Assembly: GCA_030141605.1 (NCBI GenBank)
Contig: JAQGDQ010000148.1
Span: forward strand, 188,001 to 248,000
DNA from: Tubiluchus corallicola
Taxonomy: Eukaryota > Priapulida > Priapulimorpha > Priapulimorphida > Tubiluchidae
Direction: 5' to 3'
Length of the DNA stretch: 60,000 bases
Shown here: positions 11,268 to 26,200 of the stretch, one piece after another
Layout of the letters: every line of letters begins with the position of its first letter
How positions within the stretch are numbered: position 1 is the first letter of the stretch
Made by a program: the position numbers and the translations under genes
Notes under the pieces: generated by a model
The model's database searches: none
Told to the model about the DNA's origin: nothing
What the model saw: only the letters and a program-made list of their open reading frames with translations

Positions 11268-14200
11268 TCATTCTTCTGGATTAGAACTCGTGTCAAACCA
11301 TGCCTTGAGCTGTTCTTCGTAATCCGAATCTAAGCCAAACCTTTCTAGATGCTCTGCTACATTTTTGCACAAAAGCACCGGTTTTGCAGGAGTTTGTTCC
11401 ATTTTGCTGGAGATGGTATTCGCTAATGCCATTATAAAACTGGACCTAAACGCAAAAAACGAATAATGGAAAATGTGTTTTTACAAGAAATAAGAGCATA
11501 CACAATGTACATTGTAAGCTGTGATTAACAAAAATTGTACCATTTTTCATTTGCGTCATCCTCAATATTTAGCGGATCATCAGCGTACAACTTCTCCGAC
11601 CGAGCCACCAGACATACTATTAATGAGGCACCGAACTGTAATAAATTATGACAATTAGAACACTCAACAGCCTATATATACTGGCTGAAAGCATCATCAA
11701 AAAACTATTACCATAAGATAATGCAGGTCATTTAAATGGCAACAAAAGCACAGACTGAAAACAATGCATTATTTTTTGGCATGTTTAAACCATGCCACGG
11801 TATTTAATGAGAGAGGCCATGGGGTTGTGTTTCTCAAAAAATAGTGCTGTGTGAACTCTTACTAATCTGTGATCATGAGCAAAAGCAAGTTTTTTAAAAA
11901 CAAAAGTGCCACTATTTCACAAACTGGTTCTATAAAGTTGTAAGAGTAAAAATAAAAAAACTTACACTAGATTGTATAATGCTGAAAGCAATTCTATTTT
12001 CCAAGTTCAGCAGCACCGAGGTTACTTCTAATATTTTGGACATGTCACAGCAGCTGAGTATGCGTGGAATTTCATGCAGAAATTCCGACAACACCTGCAA
12101 AAGCAATGTAGATAGCATACATTAAGACCATTCTCCCACTTAAAGCAATTACTAAGCATCTAAACAAAACAAATAAAATTGAGAAGTTTTTACTACATGT
12201 GATGCCACAGAAAGGTGCTGTGTGCACCACAGGTGCTCTACACCAACACTCCATTCTTTAACCTGCTGTACAATCAGCTGTGATTATTTGAAAAGACAAT
12301 TCATTAAAAGGCAAGTATGACATTAGCAGCCCTTTTCCCTAGAAACTACAAATTGCAATTACTGGAAGGTTGTGGTAGAAATATAATTGCGTATAAAGTA
12401 AACTTGCTTACAATACCTTTCTAAAAATTGAAACCCATTGGTAATTTTTAATAAAGCACAAGCTTTTACATTAGTGCTATTACCTGATCTTGAGCATCTT
12501 TTTTCTCTATAATTGGCAAGTTTTTGACAACTGCTATTATAATACTAAGAGCTTGTTCTGCAGGTGCAAAAGACAACATTCGGCGCACCAGCCGTTTCCC
12601 TTTCCGCACGCACATTAGCTGTAAGAAGAAATCACTTGGTACTCCATCAATACGCAGAGCTTTATACAACTGGTCGACTTTGAGTTTACGTATCTTCAAC
12701 ATCGCTTCCCTGAAAGGAAAGGAGCTTAAGAAGACAAAAAAGAGATTATTGGAACAAAGAAACCAAACCAGGAATGTATGGCAGAAGAGCTCGTGGGTAA
12801 TATACAAAGCATGAAAGTAAAGTATGAAAGTCAACAAACACAAACAAAATACTAAATTAGTTAAAAGTTAGTTTTTTTAATATCAACCTTTGAGTTTCTG
12901 GTAGAGCCAACATCTGCTTTTCAATGTCGTCAATCTCTAACAAAATGTTATAATTTTTCTCGATGTCAATCAGCAGCTGACGATGACGTCTGAACTCTTT
13001 ACTGGCAAAAGCCTTTGACACGTCTTCCTCACCAGTTGCCGTGGAAACAGCATCGATAATCTGTCTCGGATTGTTTACACTTGATACAGAAACCTTCCCC
13101 AGAGATCCCTCGAATTGAGCTAGTAGAAAAAGTGAAAGTGAAATTTTTTTACATCATTATTACTCAGAATAAAAACAAAAAATCTTTCTTTCATTACATT
13201 AAAAACTAAATTATGCAACAGTGACACACTTTCAAGTACTGTTAATGAGCCTCTTAGCTGCAGTTAATGCTATGCAACAGTTTGATATCATTCAAAAATC
13301 AAGCTGATTATCTCAAATTGTATAAGTACGGTAACATAAGGAACAAATGAAACTACTTGAGAGATACAAATAATACCTGCAAAACTAACAGATGACAGCT
13401 ACTGATATCTGATCCAAAATGAAGGTAAATAACCTTGCAGTTTCAACGTTGAGTAAAGGTACATTAAACATTAAAAAAACTCACTAAATCAATGTGTTTC
13501 CCTGAAAATTTATTCCATACCTGGCTTATAATTTCGAGTGTCTGTATGAGAGATAAGAGGCACAATAAGTTTGGGTTCTTCTGCTTCTGGCAAAGCACTT
13601 CTTGATGTTGCTTGTTTAGATTTTTCTCTTGCTTGTTTCTGCATAGTGTATGTCTGAAAATAAAATAAATACTAAACATGTCTTTTGCATCTATTCCACT
13701 GCCTATTGGGCTTGATAGCCTGAGAAATGTTTCCAATAAATTACTGTATTATTTTAGAATGCAGAAACAGCTTTAAGCATTCATTTTCCATGCTACGCCA
13801 GCAAATTATATGAAGCATGTAGACGGTATATGCAGCTTATTTATTCACAATATTTTAACATAATTTAGTATGCCTTCCTCAGATGTATTACTAATTATGC
13901 CAAAATACTATAAATAAATAAGCAGTGTATATTATCTACGTGTTTCTTAATTTTTTGATGTAGCATAAAGTCAATAATTTGGGAGATTCCAACAACGTAA
14001 ATTAGATATATTTTCAGCACTGTGCCTGCACTTTGATAAATTTGCTACTTTTTTCATATAATTGTTTCAGGTCAACTATTTAAAATCAGGAAGTCTGTGT
14101 AGATGAAGTATAAAATTTGTGGAAAGGCAAATTTGATTATAATGCATATACCAACAGAAAAAAATATTAAGCCACAAGATTAAAAATTATTACTTGTAAT

Positions 14201-17200
14201 GGGTTAAATAAAAATGCGCTTTATGCTGTCGGTCAGAGTGTCTTAATGTAAACTAAAATAGTGCAGAGTTTGCATCACTGACCAATAAAAATAAATCTTC
14301 TTCCTAGGCATTTTTTCTGAATAGAATCTGAATAGACGATATCTGAAAACAAAATTGTTTAACTTTTCGCAGCTTTATGGCCGGCACATTTCATAGTTTA
14401 AACAGAATACTGATAATACTGTTGGAGTTATGTTTAGTTTTACATATTTATTCAATACCAAGGTTGTAAGGAAAGAAAGCTGTACCGAAAAACTTTATTA
14501 GACATCATTTTATGCTAAGTTACCCAAAAAGATGTCTATTACATACAGTATAATAATAATCGTCTAAATAAGGATTGCTGGTCTGTAACTGCAACAGCTG
14601 AATCTTGATAATCCAATCTTTCTCTTTCTGTGTCATGATTCCAGCATAAGGGTCTTTACTGGTTGATATCTTTTCATTTCCATCAATGTCGTGGCCATCC
14701 CCATGATCGAATTTGCATGCATTCACTGCATTACGATCACTTATATTCATCGCGTCAGGAGCATGTGGCATCCGAAAACCGCGACCCACCATCCTGAAAT
14801 CATGATGGTTTAACCTAGCAACAAAAACATAAAATAAAAACACAACAACGAGAAATACATTCGAAACTCTGTAGTTTTTGATGACTGTCTTGTAATTATC
14901 CCACTAGTTTCAAAGAATTTTAAAACCACGAATTTCTTTTTTTTTTGCAGCAACAGATTCCATAATCGCAATAATTTGAAAAATTGATTTGCGGTAAAAC
15001 ACTTTTACTAACTAACATAAATAAACAACAGTGTGCAGATTTAATATAGTCAGCATGCAACTATTATCGTGAACCAGTAAAAATTAAAATATGCTCATAA
15101 TAACTTTGATAATTCTTGAAGCCAAATTTAAACAACTTTTGTGATCAGGTGAACATACAGAATTTTAGTGCTGAACTATTTAATTATAAATTACAGAAGT
15201 GATTAAAAAGTATGTCATAATCAATTATAAAGTGACGCTATTCTACAGATTATTTCGTTAAGATATGACAAATTACAGCACAAACCTGTTAGGGAATGGG
15301 CCAGAAAAATGTGGAAAATTTCTCCTCGGTCCGGGATCAGTGAATGGCAAAGACATTGACATTCTGAAATAATTATAATATTCTAGTTTGCCACACCACG
15401 AACAACAAAATCTATTTAGTGAAAAAACTTCGATAGCTAGAAGACTGGAAATATCTATAATGTGTAATACTAAACTCTAACAGATAAAAAATTCAGTTAT
15501 TGTAATTAAGTTCTGTGAAAGATAGTGGCAATTAAACACGAAAATAGATTATTATTATTATTTTGTATTTTGTACCTAGCAAGATTGTGCTGTGTTATCA
15601 GAACAATATCAGAGTATCAATATTAATGGTTACACGAGTGGAGAAGCTTCTAGAAAATTAGTTACAATAAAAACAATAAAATGGCATTGAAAGGCATGCA
15701 GAAAGAGACAGTTAGGGAGGGCAGATAGAGATTACGGAACTAAATATAAGCTAACGGTTTAATCAAAATGCAAAATAAACAGTCGAGTAATTTTATTTTA
15801 TAAAAAAATTTGTTATCTAAGAAAAGCATAAAATGCACCATAGCATACTCCATAGAATCCAAAGAATGCATAAAGTGAACCAGTGATTATTTATTTGTGG
15901 AACCATTTTTGATGAATCGTAATAAAGTCATTCATAACTTAGTTATGAGACACTGTTCATTTTCTCGTAGATGTTTTTTTTACTTAGAAATTTCATTTTG
16001 AAGTATGCTTACCTGGGATGCATTGGAGACATGCGAGGTGGAAATGGCATCCGAGCCGGAGGAGAAATGCGTCCACGCCCCAGACCCATTGCCAAAGCAA
16101 GAGACGGTGACATCATTGCTTGGTTAGGTGGTAGATGAGGAGATCCTCCTTAAAAACACCAGAAATTATCCTTAATTTGCATTACTTTGTAAAAGCAAAG
16201 AAAATCACCTATCTAGTGTAAACAGCATGTATTAGATGTTCCTATATAAATGAAAAATTGGTGGGCCAAATGGAACTGGTTTGATATCACAGACAGTTAT
16301 TATGATGGAATTAGGCAGATAGTGCTCCTTGAATATCCCAACTTAAAACAAAGACATAAGGTGATTGTACTGCCTTACATTCCTGCTTAGATCACGATAG
16401 TATTGCTTTTGTACCACATATCGAAATAGCTCAATGTCAAAGCTCATTGACCCAATGTTGAAGAGTTGAAATCTGAATTTAAAGCTTTCCAGAAATTTTT
16501 AATTAATCAATAATACATGCTTTATGGTTTCAGCTGAATCACTAATTTTTCTGTTGTAGAAATGACAGAAACTGTGACAATTCACTTTACTGACACATTT
16601 AGAAGTATTTAAATACCTACCAGGATACGATCCTGACAAATGTTGCAACCTTGTCCTTACTGCTGTAACCATGTTACTGGGTGGGACAGCACCAAGACTA
16701 ACAGCTTGTGACGGAGCTGAAGGTGTCATTCCAAGTCCAGGAGGTGGAGAGTTGATGTTGACTGTCCGAGGTGCCATCCCGTGAACTGGCTGTAGAGGGG
16801 TACCTCGCCCAATGTTAATATTACTCTGAAAATAATTAATTGTCACAGACAATAGCAAGCAGCAACAATAATTTATAACAATTACTTAGCTTTGGTGAAA
16901 CACAAGAGATTAAAAAAAGCAGAAGGTAAAAATACCAGTTTTCATTTACAGCAGTGGTGTGCAGTCGTTCAGCCCCATTCGCACTCCAATGACGTCGCAA
17001 AATCTCATTCGCACCACATCAAATTGGTGGCGGCAAACACAGAAAAATAGTCACAATTTAGTTCTGTGTAATTCAAACTATCATTCATCTCAGACAAATT
17101 CGGTAGAACGAATTTGCTTCTATATATCTTAATGCTTAAAAGAATTACAGAACTCTGTATTTTTAACTCGGTATATCGCTAAATTTCACACATAAATGCA

Positions 17201-20200
17201 CAAAACCCATTGCATTTGCTCCACTTACTCGGACATGCAGAAACTTTGTCAAAATGACTCTCTCATCATACAATGAATCTTACACACGGCTGCTCCTCGG
17301 TGGTGTGTAAAACTATGAGAATACTAATCAATAGAATCATAGAACAGCCGCAGACACATGTAAATTGCCTTATTTTCTGAAGAATTTGCATGCTGGTAAT
17401 TCATTTTTTCTGCGGCTGTCTTTTTTAATAAAATGCCAAAGCGGAAAATAACAAGTTGAACTTTGGAGGGAGAGAGAGAGAGAATGAAGTGGTGAAGTCG
17501 TGGTTTGCTTGTTTGGCCCGTGCCTTATTTTTCATATTTTTATTCCTGTTTATAATTTGCACTCATTCGCACACCTATTCTCATTTGCACCACACTTTTT
17601 CTCATTTGCACAAGTTTGGCATTGATCTCTTCAGAATGTTTGAAAAAGAAAGTGAGAAAAAAGAAAGGTGTTGAGGAACTTTAACGACGAGCTTTCTAAC
17701 ACTGAAAGGAATTATTATACATACAGCAAGCGGACGAGGTGGTGTGGCATAAGCTGTGCCCTGCTGATTTAGAATGTCCCTCTCAACTTCAGCCAGAGTT
17801 TTCACTTTAGGATGACCTTGCATTAGCTCTTTCTCTAACTCTTGCACAGTCTTAACGTCTGCAGGCATTGCATATGATTTATGAGGGGCAATGCCGCCAC
17901 CGACAGTGATCACTGATGGGTCCTATAAAAAAAGACCCGGCAAAGTCGCACATTATATTTTGGCAATTTTATTAGCAATTAAATTCTTAAAATTTGGACT
18001 TTTAACAGTATTTAAGCAAAATAGTCAATTTGGTTCATAACAAAACGTTCAAAATGTTTAAAAAGTTTAAAAGTTTAAACTGATGTGAGGTGCACGAGTT
18101 AAGCTTGGGCAACGTAGTAATTCTTTGAATGAGCTTATACAAATGTAAATTTTATTACAACATATGCTGACAACTGATTAACGTTTTACTGCCACATCCT
18201 GCTTTTCAGTCCACTATGTGGTTGTGATGTAAACCATAATCATTAGAATGAAGGAGAACAGCTGAGTCGTTAAGCATGTGCTTAGTGATTAGCATTAAGT
18301 TGTACTGGGTCTAATTAGTAAATGGATTATTAGATATATCACCAGGAAAACAGTTTCTCGGCAATTTCATCTGCTTTACCGTCTTAAAGCATACAAGATT
18401 CCCTGCTGGTTCAACATTCCAAGTTAGAGAATCATTCTTGACAATGGATTCAGGTCCAGCCATAATCATCAACACAATAAGCAGATCTTGCTGATAACTA
18501 TCAGATTTCATGATTTCATCTTCTAAAACTTCAAAAACAACAAAATAGAAAATTATTTAACAAGGAAAGAATCAAAACTTCTTACATCAAAGGGAGGTGG
18601 TGCACTCGAAGACATGTTGTTAATAACAGGTGATTTTGTGCTATGAAATTTTGTCAACACGACTCTTAGAGGGTCCTCTTCCACACTACGGCTACCAGAA
18701 TACCGATCACGTGCCGGACTTCCCCAAATGTTTGCATGTCCAGGTGATACCTAAATATAGACACAATAACAAAAATGATAAATTAACTTGATTTCTGCTG
18801 GTAAAATACAAATTTTTATTCTTACAACAAAGTCACACAAAGGTTCAAAATGCAATCCACACTCTCTTTTGACTTTGCTATACTGATACTGCAAATAATT
18901 TTAGAAGCAAAAATAATGAATTCTGTTACCAGATTCAGGAGCTTGTTAAACTAAGAACCTAAACTTCCAAATGTTCGAAAACTAATTCCTACATAAGTAA
19001 CGTCTTTCTGAATCAAAAAATTCTTACCAAGCTTGCAGCATCTAGTAATGCTGGAGGTGACGTAGGGCTGTTAAAGATTTCATCGAGATTCTGTTGAACT
19101 TTCTGCAGCACAAACCAAATCATAAAAACCAAACAAAAATAATATTTGCTATTGTACAGAGAAGCAATCCTGCTTTTCATTATTATATATTAATTTATCT
19201 CTTATTCTATCATGGAAATGGCAAGCACATTATGTATGCTGATACAGAGACTCATTATACTCATTTTTCCTTTATTATTTATGCATGTTACATTCAAATC
19301 CTGCTATACTCTGTTACAATTTGAATCAATAGTCAAGTTGAAAAAACATTCCAACTACATAAATAAATTTCAGTTGGTTTAAAACTGTGAGTAGTGACAC
19401 CTGTACGTAAGGTATTGAATGATTGTATGGCATCATCCTATTGCTATAATAATTGACACACTTTGGCAAAAATGTAAAAACACAGTGTGTGAAGGTAGCT
19501 TACTCCCGGAATAGGAATGCTCCGAGAAACATTCATGATAGCCGGATCATCCAATTCATCTTCCACCAGCTCATTAAGGGTTTTCTCCAAATTCTGAGAA
19601 AAACAAGTAAACAATGAAATATGTACACAACTAAGTTAAGGAAAAAGTAAAATTTTAAAAGAAAACTTTATCATACTTATTTCGCAAATAACTGAATAAA
19701 TACCAAGCATAGATGCTCAGAAAGTAGAATATCTTAGGTTTGAGTCCCATTAGAGCTGCAAAATTTTTTAAACTTTTTAATTTAGTATTGCTTCCGTGCA
19801 TTTATATGATTTACATGTATGTTTCAATACAAGCATATATATTTCTTTTACATATATGTCAAAAAATGATTTATAATCAAAATATGGCACATAAAAGAAT
19901 TTGAAGGCCACAATGAACACTTCAAAACAGCCCAAGAGGAGAACATTCTAAAGCTAGCATTATATCATTTTTAGTAAATAATTTATCATAACATTTCGAG
20001 GATCAGGGCACTCATATGCACTAGTATAAATTTTTCACAAAAGTAAATGACCTAATCTTTTACTATGAAAAATAAAAAATAAATAGAAATTATCAAGTTA
20101 ATCATTAGGCTTTTACACCACACCTCTTCTTCATCCTCTAGTTTTTCTGAAGATGCTCGACCTCCATGATTATCAACAGCTAAATGTTCACTGTCCAAAT

Positions 20201-23200
20201 TACATTTTTCAAATTCAGTCAGTTCTGCAAGCTTCTCGTGGTCGTCATGAACCCAACCTTTAAATATACACAAAGATTCTCATTACTTTTTATGCAATAC
20301 TATATGTTTTACATGTCAAATGTAGATTTAGGTAATTCAAGTGTGTCTTGGTAACTCAAATGTAGACTTAGGTAGTTCAAATGTGTTAACAATGGTTTTC
20401 AACAAATCTTAAGCGTTTTTGGCAAGTCAAATGTAGACACATGTCAAGACAAATGTGACAGTGGTATCTCAAATGTGGATAGGTGGTAAAGCTTCAGGAT
20501 GTTAAATTTAATCTCCTATAATCTTAATTTAATAATTTCTCTTAAGACTGTCAAAATAATAACTTTACAGGTCTACTAATAGTTTACTAATATTCTGTAA
20601 ACTTTACATACAATTGGAACTGTTAGAAAAAACAATACATTCTTAAAATAAACAATGTTTCTTGAGAGAAACTAAATCATTAATGCAGTGCTAATGCATT
20701 ATTTAAAAAACTAATTAGTGATTCACTGTGCATTGGGAAGTGGGAACCAATTTATTCTTTTCTGCCAATGTTATGGTTTATCAAAGAATTTGGTTTGAGG
20801 ATAAATAACGCATAAGTTTTCAAAGTTATGAAAGAGGTGATGACTATCTTTGGTTTATCTTTTTGTAATTTGCACTTAAATGAGTTAATTACCGATTTAT
20901 TCAAAGTAATGCATCCACATTTGACTTACCTAAGTCACATTTGAGTTACCAAAACATATTCGAAATTGCTATGCTTACATTTGACTTACCCATGTCACAT
21001 TTGAGTTACCAAAACACATTTGAAATTCTTATGTCTACATTTGACTTACCTAAGTCACATTTGAACTTTCCTGAGTCTACATTTGACGTGTAAAACGTAT
21101 AGCTTGACAGTTATTGTTAGTTTAAATGCGTACTGTACACATATATTGTATAATGTAAGCTAATTTAATTAAAAAACAGAAAATACTTTTCATAAATTAA
21201 GCTTTAAGAATTCTTGAAATTTTTTATTACTTGAAGGCTGTCTTATTGTAAACAGGGCTTGTGTAACCAATAACGCTATATAATACTGATTTTAAAAATA
21301 CACCAGTACCTATGTGGGGACAGGTGCTATGCAACAACTTGCAATTTTAAAATAATCCCATTAATAATTCCACTACGTAGGCCACAATGACTGAGATGGA
21401 CACTGTGCTGGTCACTGTCAACGTGTTGGGTGTTTTCGCTAGCAGTGCACCCTTCTCTCTGAGACTATGTGTAGCACGTAATCTGGTGCCATACATTTAA
21501 ATGCCATGCTCGCAAACGTAGAGACATTGCTAGACTTGCACAAAAAACGAGGCAAACAAGGGGTGCCAATTTCTAATACAAATTCAAAGATATGCTGATA
21601 GCAAACAATGCACACCATGTTGTACAGTACAATAACAGCATTCAATTGTTAGGCAAAAATAGCCCTTTAGGACACACTTAAGAAGTAGTAATTGATAAGC
21701 AGGATAATCTTTTGTGCATGTGCGGCACTTAAATCTATGTCTGGCACAAAATTCCTAACAGTCACATTAAAAGATGCAATAGTGGATGGCACACCCTAAC
21801 AACTGCTTATGAAATAAAGAGTTGTGATATCTTAATTCACTATGAAGGAGTGGTTCCCAGCATTTTCTATGTGAAATAGACATTGAATGTTTTGAATGGT
21901 CTGATAATGGTGGTTTACTTTGATGTGTCATCAATAAATGATTATGGCAGTTAATTTTAATCACATTACAATTTTGATGTCATTGGCCATTAAGCAACAG
22001 GCATAGCATTCTATAAAAACCACCTGTATCTTGCATCTGCCCCAGCAAACAGGTTCATCAATGAACAGACAACTTTCCTAAATAAGTCTATAGATAGTAT
22101 TACTTTGCATTCTGCCTGATTGCCCATTAAATGAACTATCGCAATGTACATCCCAAAACACATGACATTTAACGAAGCCAAAGGAATTAAAACTAACAAA
22201 ATAGAATCAATTTGGTGTAATATTGAAAACTACATTGTAGGTGTCATTTATAAGCCACCAAATCAAAAATATAAAACTTTTTTGAAACATTTTGAAATTG
22301 AACTCGAATGTGCTGTGCTTGAAAATCAACCAGTTTTATTAATGGGGGATTTTAATATCAATATTAGTTCAACAAATACTGCTCAGTGCAAAAAGTATAA
22401 AGAAGTCTTGGACCAATATAACACAGAAATACTAAACGTAAGTAATAAACCCACTAGAATCACTAAAACATCATCTACTACCATAGACCACTTTATCTCA
22501 AACGCTAAAGACAATTTCCAAGTACAAGAAAACTTCTCGTGTGATTATTCTGATCATGATTTTATAATATTAGTAGACAAAAAAGAACCAACCAAAAACA
22601 ATACAGGCACAGTCTGGAAAACAGTCAGAGATTATTCTACATATAATAAAGATATATTTCAAGATATATCTGGACTGGAGTAATATTTACACAAACACTG
22701 ACATTGACATACAAATAAACACATTAATAAATAATATGGAATACTGCCTGGATATCTATGCACCGTATAAAAAAGTTAAACTACATCAGCAGCAATCTAA
22801 TGCAAAATCTGCTTGCCCTTGGACTGATACAGAACTCGCAAGACTAAGACACAATAAAAATGAATTATATAGAACATATTTACATTTAAAAGGTAAAAGC
22901 AATTACGATAATTACAAAAAGGCACGAAATAAATTTAATAACTACAACAGGAAGCTCAAAAATAAATATTATATTAATAAATGCAATGATGCAACTACAC
23001 CTAAGCAAAAATGGCGATTAATTAATGACGTACTTAACAGATACAGAAACGATCAATTACAAATAAACAGCTTACGAGAAAATGACAGTATGATATCTGA
23101 TCCAGTTGACATTGCTAACAAATTAAATTCCACATTTATCAATCTCGGAAAATTTGACAACTTGCCACGCCAACATAATGCAAATATACACAATATATAC

Positions 23201-26200
23201 AAAAACCAATCAGTAACACAATCCACTTTCTCATTTACCAGCGTCACCGAATACGACATCTTTAAAATATTAAACAGTTTAAATATAAATAAAGGAAGTG
23301 GACCCTCAGACATGCCAATAAAAATCTTAAAAGACTGTGCCAGCATCATTACTCCTCATCTAACATATATCACAAACCAAGTCTTAATGCGCTCAGAATT
23401 TCCAGCAGTGTGTAAACAAGCAAACATAACTCCAATACACAAGAAAGATGCTAAAGATGACGCTAAAAACTACAGACCAATTTCAGTAGTGCATGTACTA
23501 GCCAAAGTATTTGAAAGAGTTATCTACAACCAAATAAATCATTACATTGAAAATAATACGTTACTGTCAAATCATCAATTCGGTTTTAGAAAACTACATT
23601 CTACAATAGATGCAATAATTGATGCCACTGAAAAGTGGCGTTACAACTTAAATAAAAACAAATATATAACAGCAGCATTTTTAGATCTAAGTAAAGCTTT
23701 TGACAGCCTCGATCACAATTTACTACTAGACAACTTACGCCAACTAGGATTCGATTATACTTCTCTCAAACTAATTAATAATTACCTACACAATAGAAAA
23801 CAAAGAGTCAAGCTGAACAAACACACTTTTTCAACATGGGACACACCACAGAGAGGCATCCCACAAGGTACGATATTAGGTCCTTTACTCTTTTGTTTAT
23901 ATGTTAATAAAATTCATTTAGTTTTACATAATTCAGACTTAACACAATATGCCAATGATACAACTATCTATACAGCACACGCAGACTTTCTAACATCAAA
24001 AAAAATCTAGAAAAAGACATAACAAATATAAATGCAGCATTTAACTATTTTGGTTTAAAAATGAATGATGATAAGACAGAATTTATGGTAATATCACCCA
24101 AATCAAATGACATTACTTCTAATGCAACACTAAAAGTAGGTGACTGTTCCATAGAACAAGCAAAAAATGTAAAATTTTTAGGCATTACTGTCAATAATAA
24201 ACTCACTTGGGATGAACAGTTTCAACAAATACACAACAAGATGGCATTAAGCACGGCATTCTTACGCCAAACCAGAGGCCATCTGACCAAAAAAACAAAA
24301 ATTCTCATCTACAAAAGTCTAATATTACCACATTATCTGTATGGTTGCACCTTACGTCAAAACGTTAAGAATGAAAACTTTAGAAAACTAAATACAATGC
24401 AAAACTACGCACTTAGATTAATTCATGGCTATTCTAATAAAACTGCTAAACAACATGCTGCATCTGCAACAAGCTTAAGAACGTCCACAAAAATACCAAT
24501 ATTAGAAGCCTATCGAGATTACAAAACACTGATATTTCTTTATAAATATATCAACAAACTGAGCATTCCATTTATAAACAATCCCTTAGCATTCATTCCT
24601 GATACCACTTTAAACAATAGAACACACAATTTAAAGCAAATTACAGTAAACAACAAATTTGGAAATAACTCTATATCAAAACAGGCCATACATTTATGGA
24701 ACTTACTACCCAGTGAAATAAAACTAATAGAATCTCTCCACCACTTTAAAAAGAAATTAAAAGAATATCAATATAACAGGTTTCAACTTCCACATTGTGC
24801 ATCTGATACTAATTACACAGACTCAATTTTCATCTACCCCCGCCCCTAAATCCATAAAACGATTAAATATGTAAAATTAAAAAAAAAATTATGTAATGTT
24901 TCTGTTAATTGTGTCATGTTAAATGTATATACAGTGTAAAATATGTCTTGTAAAATTTAATGTTTTTTTTGTAATATTGTTTTGTAAAAATATTTTAATA
25001 TTGTGTTTGTAAATATGTTCATTTATTGTATATAATTAGGCCTTAGTTTTACACTTTAGTTTTTTTAGTCTGCACTGGACGCATTTGTCTTGAACAGTGT
25101 TGTTTTTAACATTACGCTGAGGATTACTCAATTTTATTGTAATGAGTAAGCCGTTTTTAATGACAAATAAAGAATTTATATATATATATCTATTTCTAAC
25201 GAGCTTCTTCTGAAGTCTATATAATTTTTCTGCTACTTGTAAAGTTGAGTTAACAAAGCAGCCCACCAAGCACTATGTTATCTCCTGGAGGCTCCCGATT
25301 GAGGTTATCCCCGAGGCTAGGCATACGCCAAGTAACTAGGTAAGGCCTATTTTATATTTTGTTATATTACATGGTCTTGTAAACATTTAATTCATCATGT
25401 AGTTTCAAGTAAATCTGTCATGTCATGTACTAATATTTTCTTCCTAACATGAAGCTAGGCTGTTTATTATCAGTATATAATAGGCCAAAAGCTATTGTTG
25501 TATTAATGTGATTAATCTACTTAATCATCTCAATGTAAATATCATTATATAATATTGCTTAATAATTATGCACATATTTTAATTACCAGTTCTTGGTTCT
25601 TCTTTAGCTAAACAATACAACTACAGGAGGCGACGCTTAATAGACTCATGGTTAATTGACTCAAAAACGTCTAGTATGGGCCGCTTCTATTCAAATATAC
25701 ATAAAAACTGTCGGTAATTGACTCAAATAACACCCAAAGAGCCCTTCCTACTTTTATGCCATCTTTACTTCGCTTTTGTGCTCTATAATATATGTAGAAA
25801 CAATCACGTTAAGTACCGTTTTGTTTTTAAGCAGGTACAGTACATTTATCATGTGCTAATAGGGTGCTCATAGCGTAAAGGGTTTTGCTTTGAATCTGTC
25901 ACCTGCTCGTCCACGGCAATTAATCTTGCTAACCAAGAATTTCTGGAAGCTAAACATTTACTCACTTGTCTAGCGGTTTCTTTTTGAAGCTCTCATTGCA
26001 AATCTCACTTTCATACTTAATCAGTTAACAGTTGCAGGTACAGTCACTTTTGCAAATAAACAGACTGTGTGATTATAAATTAATTAAATAAATTTATTAC
26101 GTTTTAATTTTTAATTTAGTAGTATACTTTTTAATTTATTGCTAATTCACTTATATAAATTAATATTTTAAAATATTTTTAACTGCACAAAGGAATTTAG

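Noticed and set aside
12524-12814. 96-codon plus-strand open frame
   Set aside because: It is the antisense shadow of a PATL1 exon, with a frame extending into the intron.
17456-17674. 72-codon plus-strand frame with HTFSHLH repeats
   Set aside because: Low-complexity CTCATTTGCAC-type sequence inside a PATL1 intron; no splice context.
18311-18511. 66-codon minus-strand frame between two PATL1 exons
   Set aside because: The flanking acceptor puts an in-frame stop right after the join with the upstream exon, phases do not fit, and the sequence matches nothing I recognise.
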